From JAJDXW01 sp965214795 (GTDB lineage: Bacteria > Pseudomonadota > Gammaproteobacteria > HK1), in the NCBI GenBank assembly GCA_965214795.1, contig OZ243976.1, positions 4,836,001 to 4,900,000 of the forward strand: DNA of 64,000 bases, given 5' to 3'. The first letter of the stretch is position 1. Every line of letters starts with the position of its first letter. The notes beneath the pieces were generated by a model. That model was given only the letters and a program-made list of their open reading frames with translations. It had not been told where the DNA came from and ran no database searches. The position numbers were made by a program, and so were the translations under genes. This document shows, one piece after another, positions 1 through 8,530 of this stretch.

Positions 1-67
1 CGCCGCGGGGCCGGCCCCGGCAATGCGAGCCTCCGGGGGAACCCGCGGGCCGCTCGCCGCCCTCCGC

Positions 68-682
68 TCAGGGCAGGTCCATGCCGCGCTGGACGGCGGG
101 ACGGGCCATCAGGCTCTCGTACCAGCGCTTCACGTTCGGGAAGTCGGCGAGATCGACCTCCTGCCAGTCGTGTCGGAACACCCAGGGCAGGGTCGCGAAG
201 TCCGCGATCGAGAGATCCCCGGCAAGGTGGTCGCGGCCGTCGAGGCGCGCATCGAGCACCCCGTAGAGGCGCCGGCACTCCCGGTAGTAGCGGTCGATGG
301 CGTAGGGCACCCGCTCCTTCGCGGCCCGCTTGAAGTGATGGACCTGGCCGAAGATCGGCCCCACCCCACCCATCTGGAACATCAGCCACTGGACCACCTC
401 GTAGCGGGCAGCGGTCTCCTGGGGCATGAATCGCCCGGCCTTCTCCGCGAGGTACATGAGGATCGCGCCCGACTCGATGACGGTGTAGGGCTTCCCGCCC
501 GGACCGTCCCGGTCGATGATCGCGGGGATCTTGCTGTTCGGGTTGATCGCGACGTACTCCGGGGTGAACTGGTCGTCGCTCCCGATGTCGATCGGGTGGA
601 GCTCGTAGTCGAGGCCGCATTCCTCGAGCATGACGGTGGCCTTGCGGCCGTTCGAGGTCTTCCAGGTATAGCAGTCGATCAC
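68..682 (-). CDS. Glutathione S-transferase family protein (YfcG/YghU-like)
   Basis: About 204 residues. The N-terminal thioredoxin-like half starts IDCYTWKTSNGRK, followed by the cis-Pro segment NPNSKIPAI and the glutathione-binding ESGAILMYLAEK; an all-helical C-terminal half follows, with SIADFATLPWV. The SNGRK stretch in the active-site loop matches the YfcG/YghU-type GSTs, which act as disulfide-bond oxidoreductases in the cytoplasm; this assignment to a subgroup is inference. A GTG start at 682 is chosen because it lies exactly at the family N-terminus; the reading frame stays open upstream to 754 but that extension is not conserved-looking. It stands alone, with a family A repeat directly upstream. 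Confidence 0.85.
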   Translation of the reverse strand: MIDCYTWKTSNGRKATVMLEECGLDYELHPIDIGSDDQFTPEYVAINPNSKIPAIIDRDGPGGKPYTVIESGAILMYLAEKAGRFMPQETAARYEVVQWLMFQMGGVGPIFGQVHHFKRAAKERVPYAIDRYYRECRRLYGVLDARLDGRDHLAGDLSIADFATLPWVFRHDWQEVDLADFPNVKRWYESLMARPAVQRGMDLP

Positions 683-757
683 GTGCGCGTTCCGGGTTGG
701 GGAAGCGCAGCACTCTACCCTAGCTCGATCCCTCATTCCAGTCGTTCCGCGCAAGCC

Positions 758-901
758 CAGCAGTTCTCATTTTGGCGCCTGACTTCACCCTGAGCCGCAA
801 GCCGTCTTCTCCTTGCGACTTGATCCGGGGCAGATCGGGGGGCAGATCGACGGTCGTGCCGGTCCTGCCACGGGACCCGACGTGCAAAATGAGAATTGCT
901 G
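758..901 (-). mobile_element. Family A MITE-like element, copy 1 (144 bp)
   Basis: The ends are inverted repeats: CAGCAGTTCTCATTTTG at the left and its near-perfect complement at the right (one mismatch). It is flanked by an exact 9-bp direct repeat GCGCAAGCC at 749-757 and 902-910, which is the mark of transposition. It is 12 bp longer than the other three copies because GGGGCAGATCGG is tandemly doubled inside it. It has no room for a transposase, so it must be moved in trans. Confidence 0.9.
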
Positions 902-910
902 GCGCAAGCC

Positions 911-1436
911 GGTTTCACTTCCGAGGCTGCAAGGTACCGCCCACGACGGCACGATGTGGCACGGACCCAGGCGAGGATGGCAGGTATCGGCCGGGCTCTC
1001 AGGCAGTTGATACAACAGGAGGTTGCCTCCATCTTCAACTGAAATCTCCCTCCGACCGCAGAGGCTCCACGGCAACCACGACCCGGATCGCACCGTCCAT
1101 CAGGTAGAGTCGGCCTCCGCCCGGAAACGACCCGCGGACAACGAGCATGGACACCTCGAAACATCACGGCGAAACCGGTGCGCCCGACGGCGTTCGGGCG
1201 CCGGACAACGGCGGTGCCCGTAGCGAAGACGCGCGGCGCCCGAAGCTGTCGCACGACATCGAGGGGAGTGATATCCATCACTTGATCGACCACCAGACCG
1301 CGTCGTGCCTGCCGCTCCTCGGTACGATGGCGGTCAAGTGTCGGATATCAGTCCCGGATCGAGAAAACCGAGCCCGAGGTTGGTGATATCATCGCGAACG
1401 GGCCACGAGCCGGTTTCCTGACACGCGGGAATCGCC
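911..1436. other. 526-bp gap without a recognisable gene
   Basis: No conserved protein is recognisable on either strand. Base composition is lower in GC around 1240-1436 than in neighbouring genes. The only coding-looking stretch is a 37-codon minus-strand reading frame at 1035-1148 beginning MLVVRGSFPGGGRLYL, which is too short and unsupported to call. The sequence just before 1437 should contain the promoter for the AAA ATPase gene. Confidence 0.5.
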
Positions 1437-2738
1437 ATGCATCGTCTGACCGACTTCAAGAACTTCGCCCGCGCCGAGCTCGATCTGTTCAAGCCGTTGG
1501 CCGTTCTGCTCGGCAGGAACGGATCGGGCAAGACCAATCTGATCGAGGGTGTCGAGCTTCTCGCCACCCTCGCCCGCGGTACACCGTTCAATGAGATCAC
1601 CGATATCGATCGCGGCGGCGGATTCGAAGTACGAGGCGGATTGCGTTCGTGCATTCGTTTCGGCAAGGAAGCACTCGGACTGCGTTTCGATAAAGCGGTC
1701 ACTCCTTTCGACGGAAAGGATCAGCTCGTCGACTACTTCATCGAGATCGCCCCCCATGGAAGAAATGATGTTCGGTTATCCGCGGAGCGATTGCAGGTTG
1801 GAGGTCGGATCCTCTTTGACGCGAAAAATGCCGGCGGCGAGCTCATGGAGGTCAAGTACGACAATTTCTCGCGTGGCGGAAATTCAAATTGTCCAGTATC
1901 GGCGTCCCGCTCCGTCCTCTCGCGTTACGAAGAAATTATCAGAAACAGTCAGGCAAACACACCCAGGCTACGCGCGGCAACGAGAACGGTGGAGGCAGTG
2001 AGGGGATATCTGCGCAGCTCCTGTATATTCGACCCACAGCCCAAGGCGATGCGAGAGTATGCGCGCGTCGAATCCAACCCGCCGCTCCTGCGTGGCGGAG
2101 CCAATCTTTCGGGGGTCCTGTTCGCGCTGAGCGAAGGAGAGGAGGAACAGCGGAAAACGTTGCAGCGCATCACGAAGGTCATCCGAGAGATTCCGGAGGA
2201 GCCGTTCGCGGAGATCGGATTTGCGGAAACCTCCCTCGGCGACGTGATGGCGGGGTTCGTCCCCCAGAAGGGCACCGGAGCAAATGGCGGGCGATTGGTC
2301 GACGCGCGACTCCTGTCCGACGGGACCTTACGGATGCTCTCCATCGTGACCGCCCTTGAGACCGTTCCCGAGTCCTCGCGTATCGTCATCGAGGAGTTCG
2401 ACAACGGCCTCCATCCGAGCCGCGCCAAGCTGCTGGTACGGACGCTTTTCGAAACCGCAAGTAGGCGCAAGCTGAACGTACTCGTGACGACGCACAATCC
2501 GGCGTTCATGGATGCGTTGGAGGAATCGCAGATGGAAAGCGTGCTGGTCTGTCACCGTAGCGAGTCCGCCGGTTCGCAAGTGACCCGGCTCCGCGATATG
2601 GATATCGCCGGCACGCTGGCCCCGCGGGGCGGTCTCGGCGACTTCGTGACCCGCGGCGCTCTCGAAGAACGTCTTGCCCCGGACTTCGCGGAAAGGCGCT
2701 CGAAGGGTATCCAGGAATGGCTCGAATCGCTGTCGTGA
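1437..2738 (+). CDS. AAA family ATPase (AAA_15/RecF-SMC-like ABC ATPase)
   Basis: 433 residues. Walker A is GRNGSGKTN at residues 26-34, right after an N-terminal strand typical of RecF/SMC-like ATPases (LTDFKNFARAELDLF). Near residues 300-330 come an ABC-type signature LSDGTLRMLSI, Walker B RIVIEEFDNGLHPSR and then the H-loop VTTHNPAF. There are no membrane segments. The central region (about 110-220) has no recognisable domain. The next gene overlaps it by 4 bp (GTGA) and is PIN-like, so the two form a pair. Such ATPase-nuclease pairs are often anti-phage or toxin modules; that role is inferred from architecture only. Codon use is less GC-rich than in the neighbours, which fits horizontal acquisition. 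Confidence 0.85.
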   Translation: MHRLTDFKNFARAELDLFKPLAVLLGRNGSGKTNLIEGVELLATLARGTPFNEITDIDRGGGFEVRGGLRSCIRFGKEALGLRFDKAVTPFDGKDQLVDYFIEIAPHGRNDVRLSAERLQVGGRILFDAKNAGGELMEVKYDNFSRGGNSNCPVSASRSVLSRYEEIIRNSQANTPRLRAATRTVEAVRGYLRSSCIFDPQPKAMREYARVESNPPLLRGGANLSGVLFALSEGEEEQRKTLQRITKVIREIPEEPFAEIGFAETSLGDVMAGFVPQKGTGANGGRLVDARLLSDGTLRMLSIVTALETVPESSRIVIEEFDNGLHPSRAKLLVRTLFETASRRKLNVLVTTHNPAFMDALEESQMESVLVCHRSESAGSQVTRLRDMDIAGTLAPRGGLGDFVTRGALEERLAPDFAERRSKGIQEWLESLS

Positions 2739-3199
2739 GGAGCGTGGAAGTTCTCGACATATCCTGGTTGCTCGAACTGTATCAAGTGCCGGGTTACTTC
2801 GAGAGATCACGAACCCTCGGTGTTCGACGGAAAACAGCCGACATCGGCAAAGCCGGGTACGAGTTGTTCGTAACCGTTCCGGTGCCGTTCGAGGTCACGA
2901 GCCACATCACGCATGTTCGCAACGGCAACCGACGGCGCGCCCTCGGTGAGAAACTCCGCCAAGACATCACGAGCTCCTTGAGGCGGGCGAGTCCATGAAC
3001 GATCGCTGGGGTCGACAGAGACGTTCTGCTGAGATCAGAGGACTTCATTCGATTGGCCAGTCGTTTTCCGCAAGAGTCAGGTCCCAACTACTCCTTCCCC
3101 GACATTTCGATCATCGACCTCGCCGCCGAGATTCGCCGGCCCGGACGAAAGGTCAGGATTCTGGCCTTCGACAGTCGACTCTCGTCGTATTCGGATTGA
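2735..3199 (+). pseudogene. PIN-like nuclease partner of the AAA ATPase, interrupted by an in-frame TGA
   Basis: The GTG start at 2735 overlaps the ATPase stop (GTGA). Read through, the frame gives 154 residues with PIN-type acidic residues in the expected order: Asp8 (VEVLDIS), Glu53 (VPFEVTSHI), Asp123 (SFPDISIIDLA) and Asp146 (ILAFDSRL). One TGA at 2996-2998 (codon 88) splits the frame between Pro-87 and Thr-89; the context SP-stop-TIAG fits a TGG to TGA change of a tryptophan. The two halves remain in the same frame, so this is a single nonsense change. It may be a real inactivation (loss of a toxic partner) or a sequence error. The PIN assignment is by motif only. Confidence 0.65.
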
Positions 3200-3262
3200 T
3201 TTCCTGGGAGCAGCTTGAGGCGGAGCGGCTGCGGGCTGCGACGCGATGACAAGTCAGGGCCA

Positions 3263-4600
3263 TCACCGGGGCGGGAGAACGACCTCGAACGTGGTGCCTT
3301 GCGGGCCGCTCTCGACGAGCCGCGCCCGCCCCCCGTGGTGCTCCGCGATGCGCCGCACGAGGAGCAGCCCGAGCCCCACCCCGCGCTCGCCCGCCCCCCG
3401 GGGCGGACGCCGCGAGCCGCCCGCCGTCTCGATACGGAAGAAGGGCTCGAAGATCCGCTCGCGGAGGTGCTCGGGGATCGGCGGCCCGCCGTTCGTCACC
3501 CGAATGACGGCCTCGGGCGGCCCGGGCTCCGCGCGACGCACGACCTCGGCCGATATCGGAGACCCGTCCCCGTGCCGCCGCGCGTTCTCGAGCAGGTTGC
3601 GGACGAGCCGCCGGAGCAGGCGTTCGACGACGGTCGCGATGACCGGCTCGCCGCGCACCTCCGCCGCCACCCGGGCTCCTTCCTCGGCGAGAAGGGCGAG
3701 CAGGTCCACGGGCTCCGCTTCGCCCAGCGACTCCGGGGCATCCAACCGGGCTGCGGTGAGCAGCTCCTCGATGAGCTCGTCGAGCTCCGCGATGTCGCGC
3801 TCGATGCTCGCCCGCCGCGCCGGGTCGCCCTCCAGCAACTCGATCGCCATGCGGATCCGGGTGAGCGGGGTGCGGAGCTCATGCGACGCTCCGGCCAGGA
3901 TATGCCGCTGCGCGTCGACGAGACGCTCGATCCGATCCGCGGCCCGGTTGAAGCTCTCCGCAAGCCGGGCGACCTCGTCCTTTCCTTCCACCTCGACCCG
4001 AGCGGAGAGCGAACCCGCCCCCAGCTCGTCCACCCGGGCCTGCAACCGCTCGATCCGGCGAGTGAGCCCGCGCGCGAGCGGCCACACCCCGACCGCGATC
4101 GCGATCGCGAGCAGGGCGAGCGGCCCCAGCCAGAGCGGCAGCCAACGGGGGAGCCCGCGGGGGAGCCAACGGCTCCACGCCGGGGCGAACCGCCGGCGGG
4201 CCGCGATCCATCGTCCATCCTCGAGACGGATGGCGATCGGGTGCGGATGCCCCCTTGCATGATGCCGGAACGTCGAGTCCCCCCCGCGCCACCACCGGGG
4301 CGGGGACACGGGCGGGCCGGCCGCGGCCACCACCGCCCGGGACGCGTCGTACAGGGTGATATCCATCCGAAAGCGCGACGAGAGCGCTTCGAGGGCCGCG
4401 CGGACCGCGGCGGGATCCGCTCCGGGGGGAGGAATGGCGCGGGTCAGCAGGTATACGAACCCGGAGCGAAGGCCGGGGCGCTCGCTGAAGTCGTCGTCGA
4501 AGACCGCCCGCCCGATCCAGGCCGCCGCCCCCGCGAGCACCGCGAACGCGACGAGGACAGCGAGGAACCCGAGATAGACGCGAAGGTACAGCCGCTTCAC
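3263..4600 (-). CDS. Envelope sensor histidine kinase (CpxA/RstB-like)
   Basis: 445 residues. The order is TM1 (about 8-30), a periplasmic loop of about 125 residues, TM2 (about 155-176), HAMP (about 177-228), HisKA with His240 in ASHELRTPLTR, and HATPase_c with N-box RNLLENARRHGD (Asn335) and G2 box GVGLGLLLVRRI. The usual G1-box Asp is absent: the site reads VTNGGPPIP. The linker near TM2 holds a repeated RWLPRGLPRWLPLWL stretch encoded by a short direct repeat. Its start overlaps the regulator stop by 4 bp (ATGA), so the pair is co-translated. It phosphorylates the upstream-encoded regulator in response to an envelope signal; the signal is inferred from the linked CpxP-like gene. Confidence 0.9.
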   Translation of the reverse strand: MKRLYLRVYLGFLAVLVAFAVLAGAAAWIGRAVFDDDFSERPGLRSGFVYLLTRAIPPPGADPAAVRAALEALSSRFRMDITLYDASRAVVAAAGPPVSPPRWWRGGDSTFRHHARGHPHPIAIRLEDGRWIAARRRFAPAWSRWLPRGLPRWLPLWLGPLALLAIAIAVGVWPLARGLTRRIERLQARVDELGAGSLSARVEVEGKDEVARLAESFNRAADRIERLVDAQRHILAGASHELRTPLTRIRMAIELLEGDPARRASIERDIAELDELIEELLTAARLDAPESLGEAEPVDLLALLAEEGARVAAEVRGEPVIATVVERLLRRLVRNLLENARRHGDGSPISAEVVRRAEPGPPEAVIRVTNGGPPIPEHLRERIFEPFFRIETAGGSRRPPRGAGERGVGLGLLLVRRIAEHHGGRARLVESGPQGTTFEVVLPPR

Positions 4601-5337
4601 GGGCCGTCCGCCGGAGCCCCGCCACCGGCGGAGGCACGGGAACGCGAGAACACGTATCCCACCCCGCGCACGGTCAGGATCCGGCGCGGACGCCGGGGGT
4701 CGTCCTCGATGGCTTGCCGGATCCGCGAGACGTGCACGTCGATGCTGCGGTCGAATGCTTCGAGGTCCTCACCGCGAACGAGCTGCATCAGGGTGTCCCG
4801 GGTCAGCACCTGACCCGCGCGGCTCGCGAGGGCCCAGAGCAGCTCGAACTGATGGCTGGTGATCATCCGCTCCTCGCCTTCGAGCCGCACCACCCGGGCG
4901 GTGCGGTCGATCTCGAGTGCCCCGAAACGAAGCGTCTGCGCCCGCGCACCGGGGCCCTGGCGCCGGCGCAGGATGGCCCGGAGCCGGGCGAGCAGCTCGC
5001 GCGGGTTGAAGGGCTTCGGCAGGTAATCGTCGGCGCCGATCTCGAGGCCGACGATCCGGTCCGGCGGGTCGCCCCGCGCGGTGAGCATCAGGATGGGGAC
5101 GTCGGACTCGCCCCGAAGGCGCCGGCAGAGCTCGAGGCCGTCCCCGTCCGGCAGCATGATGTCGAGGATCACCGCGTCGAACGCTTCGCGCCGGGCGGCG
5201 GCGAAGCCCTCGGCCACCGTCTCCCGGGACTTCACCACGTACCCGGCGCGCTCGAGGTACTCGCCGACCATCTCGGCGAGGGCCCGATCGTCGTCGACGA
5301 CGAGGATCCGTCTTCGTTCGGCCGCCCCCGCAGTCAT
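4597..5337 (-). CDS. OmpR-family response regulator (CpxR/RstA-like)
   Basis: 246 residues. The receiver domain shows the acidic pair VVDDDR, phospho-acceptor Asp59 in VILDIMLPDGDG, the switch Thr in MLTARG and Lys in YLPKPF. A winged-helix DNA-binding domain follows, with VHVSRIRQAIEDDPRRPR and RGVGYVF. The start ATG at 5337 is chosen because the receiver begins 10 residues later; the upstream open frame is repeat sequence. It is co-translated with the downstream kinase. A CpxP/Spy-like gene lies upstream on the same strand, separated by a family B repeat, so it is a likely target of the system. Confidence 0.92.
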   Translation of the reverse strand: MTAGAAERRRILVVDDDRALAEMVGEYLERAGYVVKSRETVAEGFAAARREAFDAVILDIMLPDGDGLELCRRLRGESDVPILMLTARGDPPDRIVGLEIGADDYLPKPFNPRELLARLRAILRRRQGPGARAQTLRFGALEIDRTARVVRLEGEERMITSHQFELLWALASRAGQVLTRDTLMQLVRGEDLEAFDRSIDVHVSRIRQAIEDDPRRPRRILTVRGVGYVFSRSRASAGGGAPADGP

Positions 5338-5368
5338 CCCGTCACCTGCGCTCCACCAGCCCCGGGGC

Positions 5369-5696
5369 CGGCCGCAATCATTCACCGATGTTCGTCGCGA
5401 GGGCGCCGGGAGGCCCCACGATCTCACCGCAGAGTGGGCCGCACGGACGGAAAGAGCACGCGGCTGAAGGGCGAGCCGGAGCGGCACGAAGGACCGGTGG
5501 TGCTTCGTCCCGGCGAGCGGGCCACCCGAGGACGGGTTGCCCGGCCGGCAAGCGAAGCAGGGATTGCGGAGCGGGGCAGGTAGCCGAAACCGGCGCGTGC
5601 GCGCGCTCCGGGCGGCTTGAGGGAGCACGGCCCGCGATGGCGAGAGAATTGGCGTCGGCAGCGGAGCGTCGGTGAAATATCGCGGCCAGGGACCGA
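5369..5696 (+). repeat. Family B dispersed repeat, copy 1
   Basis: About 328 bp between the CpxP-like gene and the response regulator. The ends are imperfect inverted repeats: GGCCGCAATCATTCACCGA at the left and, on the other strand at the right, GGCCGCGATATTTCACCGA. Inside are family hallmarks also found in copy 2: TTCGTCGCGAGGGCGCC, a GGGCCGCACGG block and CGTCCCGGCGAGCGGGC. No protein is recognisable in it. It sits where the regulator's promoter would be. The rest of the gap (5697-6016) holds nothing I recognise. Confidence 0.75.
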
Positions 5697-6016
5697 CGAC
5701 GAACCCGGGCCGCGGGCCCGCGTGGTGTCCCGGACCACGCCCGCGGCCGGATTCCCGGAATGGATGGGAAACGGGAGCGGGTCACGTCGCGCGGCTCGGT
5801 GCGGTGCAGTCACGGGTTGCCGGCGACGGGCGGCTCCGGTTCCCGCTCCGTGCGGCGTGACGCGCGCTTCGGTCAGCGACCGAACTCGCGAAAGTGGCGG
5901 ATGCCGTCACGTTGGCGGGCCGTCCGGGTGCCGAAGCGGGCTCGGCCCGCCGCCCACCGTGCCGGAACCGGCTCGGCCCGGCGTCCGGCTCCGGACGCCG
6001 GGCCCGCCCCCCCGGA

Positions 6017-6574
6017 TCAGCCTTCGCCCTTGCCGTCGTACCGGTCACGATGCCCGCGCCGATGCCGGGAAAGCATCGAGACGAGCTCGCTCCGCTGCTC
6101 CGTGGTCAGCACCGAGCCGACCCGGAAGATGATGTCGAGGGCCTCGCGGCTCTTTCGATCCACCAGGGCCAGGTGTCTCGCCCGCAGCGCCTCCAGCGCA
6201 TCGGCATCGAGCTCGGGCCGTTCGAGCTCGGTCAGCCACTCGCGGCGGAGCGCGCGGTGCTCGCCAACGGCCCCGACGAGGTCGCCGCCCGTCTCGCCGA
6301 TGATCGCACTCACCGCCTCGCGCTGCTCGTCGGTGGCATCGACCCGATCGAGCCAGAAGAGGGCGCGGTTCCGCATGTGCTCCGTCCACCTCGCGGGGTC
6401 GCCGTGGTGGCCCTTCATGCCGCCCCATCGGCCCCAGTGGCTCCAGGCGTCGGTGGACATCACCACCGCCCCGCCCCCGAGCGCGCCCACCGCGAACACC
6501 GTGGCCAGCAGAGCGAGCCTGCGGGCCGTCCGGCGCGGCGCTCGGCTCTCGTTCCCGTTTCCTTCGTTGCTCAT
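6017..6574 (-). CDS. Spy/CpxP family periplasmic protein
   Basis: 185 residues. There is a basic N-terminus, one hydrophobic segment (about 19-38, ALLATVFAVGALGGGAVV) acting as a signal or anchor, then a helical domain rich in Arg, Glu and His. The LTTEQRSEL motif near the end is the Spy/CpxP repeat-type LTxxQ motif; an equivalent earlier helix reads DATDEQREAV. A His- and Asp-containing stretch (HWGRWGGMKGHHGDPARW) could bind metal. Family members act as periplasmic chaperones or metal-sensing inhibitors of a partner kinase. The linked regulator-kinase pair downstream supports that role here. Confidence 0.8.
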   Translation of the reverse strand: MSNEGNGNESRAPRRTARRLALLATVFAVGALGGGAVVMSTDAWSHWGRWGGMKGHHGDPARWTEHMRNRALFWLDRVDATDEQREAVSAIIGETGGDLVGAVGEHRALRREWLTELERPELDADALEALRARHLALVDRKSREALDIIFRVGSVLTTEQRSELVSMLSRHRRGHRDRYDGKGEG

Positions 6575-6653
6575 CGAGCTGTCTCCTCGTCGGTATGGCA
6601 GGAGCGCACATCGTGGCGGGCCCGCCTTGCGCGCGTTCTTCGCGAACGTAAAG

Positions 6654-7118
6654 TCACGTAAAGTCGAACGGTGGCCTCCCGGCCCGCCGCCGCAGCCAGT
6701 TCATCGCGTCGCGCACGACGTGACTCGCGAGCAACCGGCGCTCGAACCGCCGCTTGCCGGGAAAGTCGATGAGCACGAGGCCGGCGAGGATCGACAGCAA
6801 CCCCTGCCCGGGCAGGACGAGCATGGCGATCCCGGCGAGCACGAACACCCATCCGAGCACGTTGCGCACGACGAGCACCATCCCGTTCGTGAGCAACGAG
6901 ACGACCCCGCCGTTCGTGGGAGCGAGCGGGGCGAGCCGCGAGCTCGAATAGTGGTCGGGGGGAAGCTGGACGAGGATCATGGTCACCAGCACGCCGGACA
7001 GCACGAGGCTTCCGAGCGAGCCGGCCGCGACCGCCCAGACCACCCACCGGTGCCCCTCGCTCCAGGCCCAGGCGGCGCCGAGGAGGTCAAGCATCGCGCC
7101 GCGCGCGCCCGGGGTCAT
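6654..7118 (-). CDS. PGPGW-family transmembrane protein
   Basis: 154 residues with three hydrophobic helices (about 25-45, 72-90 and 95-115). The segment MLVLPGQGLLSILAGL followed by FPGKRRFERRLL is the characteristic core of the PGPGW family, whose function is unknown; here the motif is PGQG. It is an inner-membrane protein by prediction. An ATG eight codons downstream (MLDLL) is an equally good start. It lies on the same strand as the CpxP-like gene, 79 bp upstream of it, and could share its promoter. Confidence 0.7.
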   Translation of the reverse strand: MTPGARGAMLDLLGAAWAWSEGHRWVVWAVAAGSLGSLVLSGVLVTMILVQLPPDHYSSSRLAPLAPTNGGVVSLLTNGMVLVVRNVLGWVFVLAGIAMLVLPGQGLLSILAGLVLIDFPGKRRFERRLLASHVVRDAMNWLRRRAGRPPFDFT

Positions 7119-7130
7119 CCCACGCTATGG

Positions 7131-7164
7131 TTCCGGATGGGGTTCCGGATGGGGTTCCGGATGG
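7131..7164. repeat. 12-bp tandem repeat, about 3 units
   Basis: The unit TTCCGGATGGGG is repeated two full times plus 10 bases, directly upstream of the PGPGW gene start, in a noncoding gap. Same unit length as several other tandem repeats in this window. Confidence 0.9.
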
Positions 7165-7312
7165 AAACGAGGGGCCGGGAGGGCGCTCGCCGCGCGCGAT
7201 CGGGCCGATCGGCCGCATCCACGCGGCCCGCGGGACCCCCCGAGGGCACGAACGAGGGCGGCGCTCCGGCCGACCCGGTGCGGATGATCGGCCAACACGG
7301 GATAGTCCTGGC

Positions 7313-7444
7313 CAGCAGTTCTCATTTTGGCGCCTGACTTTACCCTGAGCCGCAAGCCGTCTTCTCCTTGCGACTCGATCCGGGGCGGATCGACGGTCGT
7401 GCCGGTCCCGCAGCGGGACCCGACGAGCAAAATGAGAACTGCTG
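7313..7444 (-). mobile_element. Family A MITE-like element, copy 2 (132 bp, most intact)
   Basis: Perfect 17-bp terminal inverted repeats (CAGCAGTTCTCATTTTG and its complement). An exact 9-bp target duplication AGTCCTGGC lies at 7304-7312 and 7445-7453. Inside, GGTCCCGCAGCGGGACC at 7404-7420 forms a perfect hairpin. It lies 78 bp upstream of argF, so it may supply or disturb the argF promoter. The stretch 7165-7303 on its left contains nothing recognisable. Confidence 0.95.
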
Positions 7445-7522
7445 AGTCCTGGCTCCCGCCCTTGGTGGCGCCCGCCAACTGTGCTAAACATCGCGCCCCT
7501 CAAGGAACCGTGCCGCTCTTCC

Positions 7523-8527
7523 ATGCCTGTCAACCTCAAGGATCGCAGCCTCCTTCGCATCGGCGACTTCGCGCCCGAGGAGATCGTCCACGTTCTCGAT
7601 CTCGCGGCCCGGCTCAAGCGCGAGAAGCGCGCGCGGGCCGAGGTTCGGCGCCTGGAAGGGCGCAACATCGCGCTCATCTTCGAGAAGAGCTCCACCCGCA
7701 CCCGTTGCGCGTTCGAGGTCGCGGCCGCGGACCAGGGGGCCCGCACCACCTGCATCGACAGCGCCGGGTCGCACCTCGGAGCGAAGGAGTCCGTGCGCGA
7801 CACGGCCCGGGTGCTCGGACGGCTCTACGACGGGATCGAATATCGGGGATACGGGCAGCGTGCCGTCGAGGAGCTGGCCCGGCATTCCGGGGTTCCGGTG
7901 TGGAACGGACTGACCGACGAGTACCACCCGACGCAGGCCCTCGCCGACCTCATGACCATGCGCGAGCATCACGCGGGGGAACTCGCGGGGGTGCGGCTCG
8001 CCTACCTGGGAGACGCGGCCAACAACACGGCCACCTCCCTCATGATGGCGGCGGCCAAGACGGGGGTCGATGCCCGCTTCGCGGCCCCCCGGGGGTGCTG
8101 GCCGGACGGGGCCGACCGCGCGGAAGCGGAGGAAGCGGCGGCGGCGGCCGGCGGCCGGCTCTCGATCGGCGAGAGCATCGCGGACGCGGTCGCCGGCTGC
8201 GACTTCGTCTATACCGACGTCTGGCTCTCGCTCGGAGAGCCGGAAGAGATCTGGGCCGAGCGGATCGAGCGGCTGCGCCCCTACCAGGTCAACCGGTCGG
8301 TCATGGACGCGACCGGCAATCCGGGCGCACGCTTCCTGCATTGCCTGCCCGCCTTTCACGATCTCGAGACCGCCGTCGGACGCGGCATTCACGAGCGCTT
8401 CGGCCTCGATGCGATGGAGGTGACGGACGAGGTGTTCGACTCCGACGCCTCCATCGTGTTCGACCAGGCCGAGAACCGGATGCACACCATCAAGGCGCTG
8501 ATGGTCGCCACCCTCACCGGCGAATAG
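7523..8527 (+). CDS. argF: Ornithine carbamoyltransferase
   Basis: 334 residues. Joins ornithine and carbamoyl phosphate to make citrulline in arginine synthesis (cytoplasmic trimer). The carbamoyl-phosphate loop SSTRTR is in FEKSSTRTRCAFEVAA; HPTQ follows in DEYHPTQALADL; the ornithine and catalytic Cys loop is HCLPAF. Full family length. ATG 7523 is preferred over the in-frame GTG at 7481 because the protein then begins as other ArgF proteins do (NLKDRSLLRIGDF). Single gene; the family A element upstream and family B copy downstream isolate it. Confidence 0.96.
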   Translation: MPVNLKDRSLLRIGDFAPEEIVHVLDLAARLKREKRARAEVRRLEGRNIALIFEKSSTRTRCAFEVAAADQGARTTCIDSAGSHLGAKESVRDTARVLGRLYDGIEYRGYGQRAVEELARHSGVPVWNGLTDEYHPTQALADLMTMREHHAGELAGVRLAYLGDAANNTATSLMMAAAKTGVDARFAAPRGCWPDGADRAEAEEAAAAAGGRLSIGESIADAVAGCDFVYTDVWLSLGEPEEIWAERIERLRPYQVNRSVMDATGNPGARFLHCLPAFHDLETAVGRGIHERFGLDAMEVTDEVFDSDASIVFDQAENRMHTIKALMVATLTGE

Positions 8528-8530
8528 CCC

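Noticed and set aside
1035..1148. 37-codon minus-strand frame beginning MLVVRGSFPGGGRLYL, faintly like a CsrA start
   Set aside because: Too short, lacks the conserved CsrA core after the first strands, and has no supporting context.
2735..3199. TGA read-through or selenocysteine in the PIN-like gene
   Set aside because: TGA ends many genes here and the position is not a catalytic one; a Trp to stop change is simpler.
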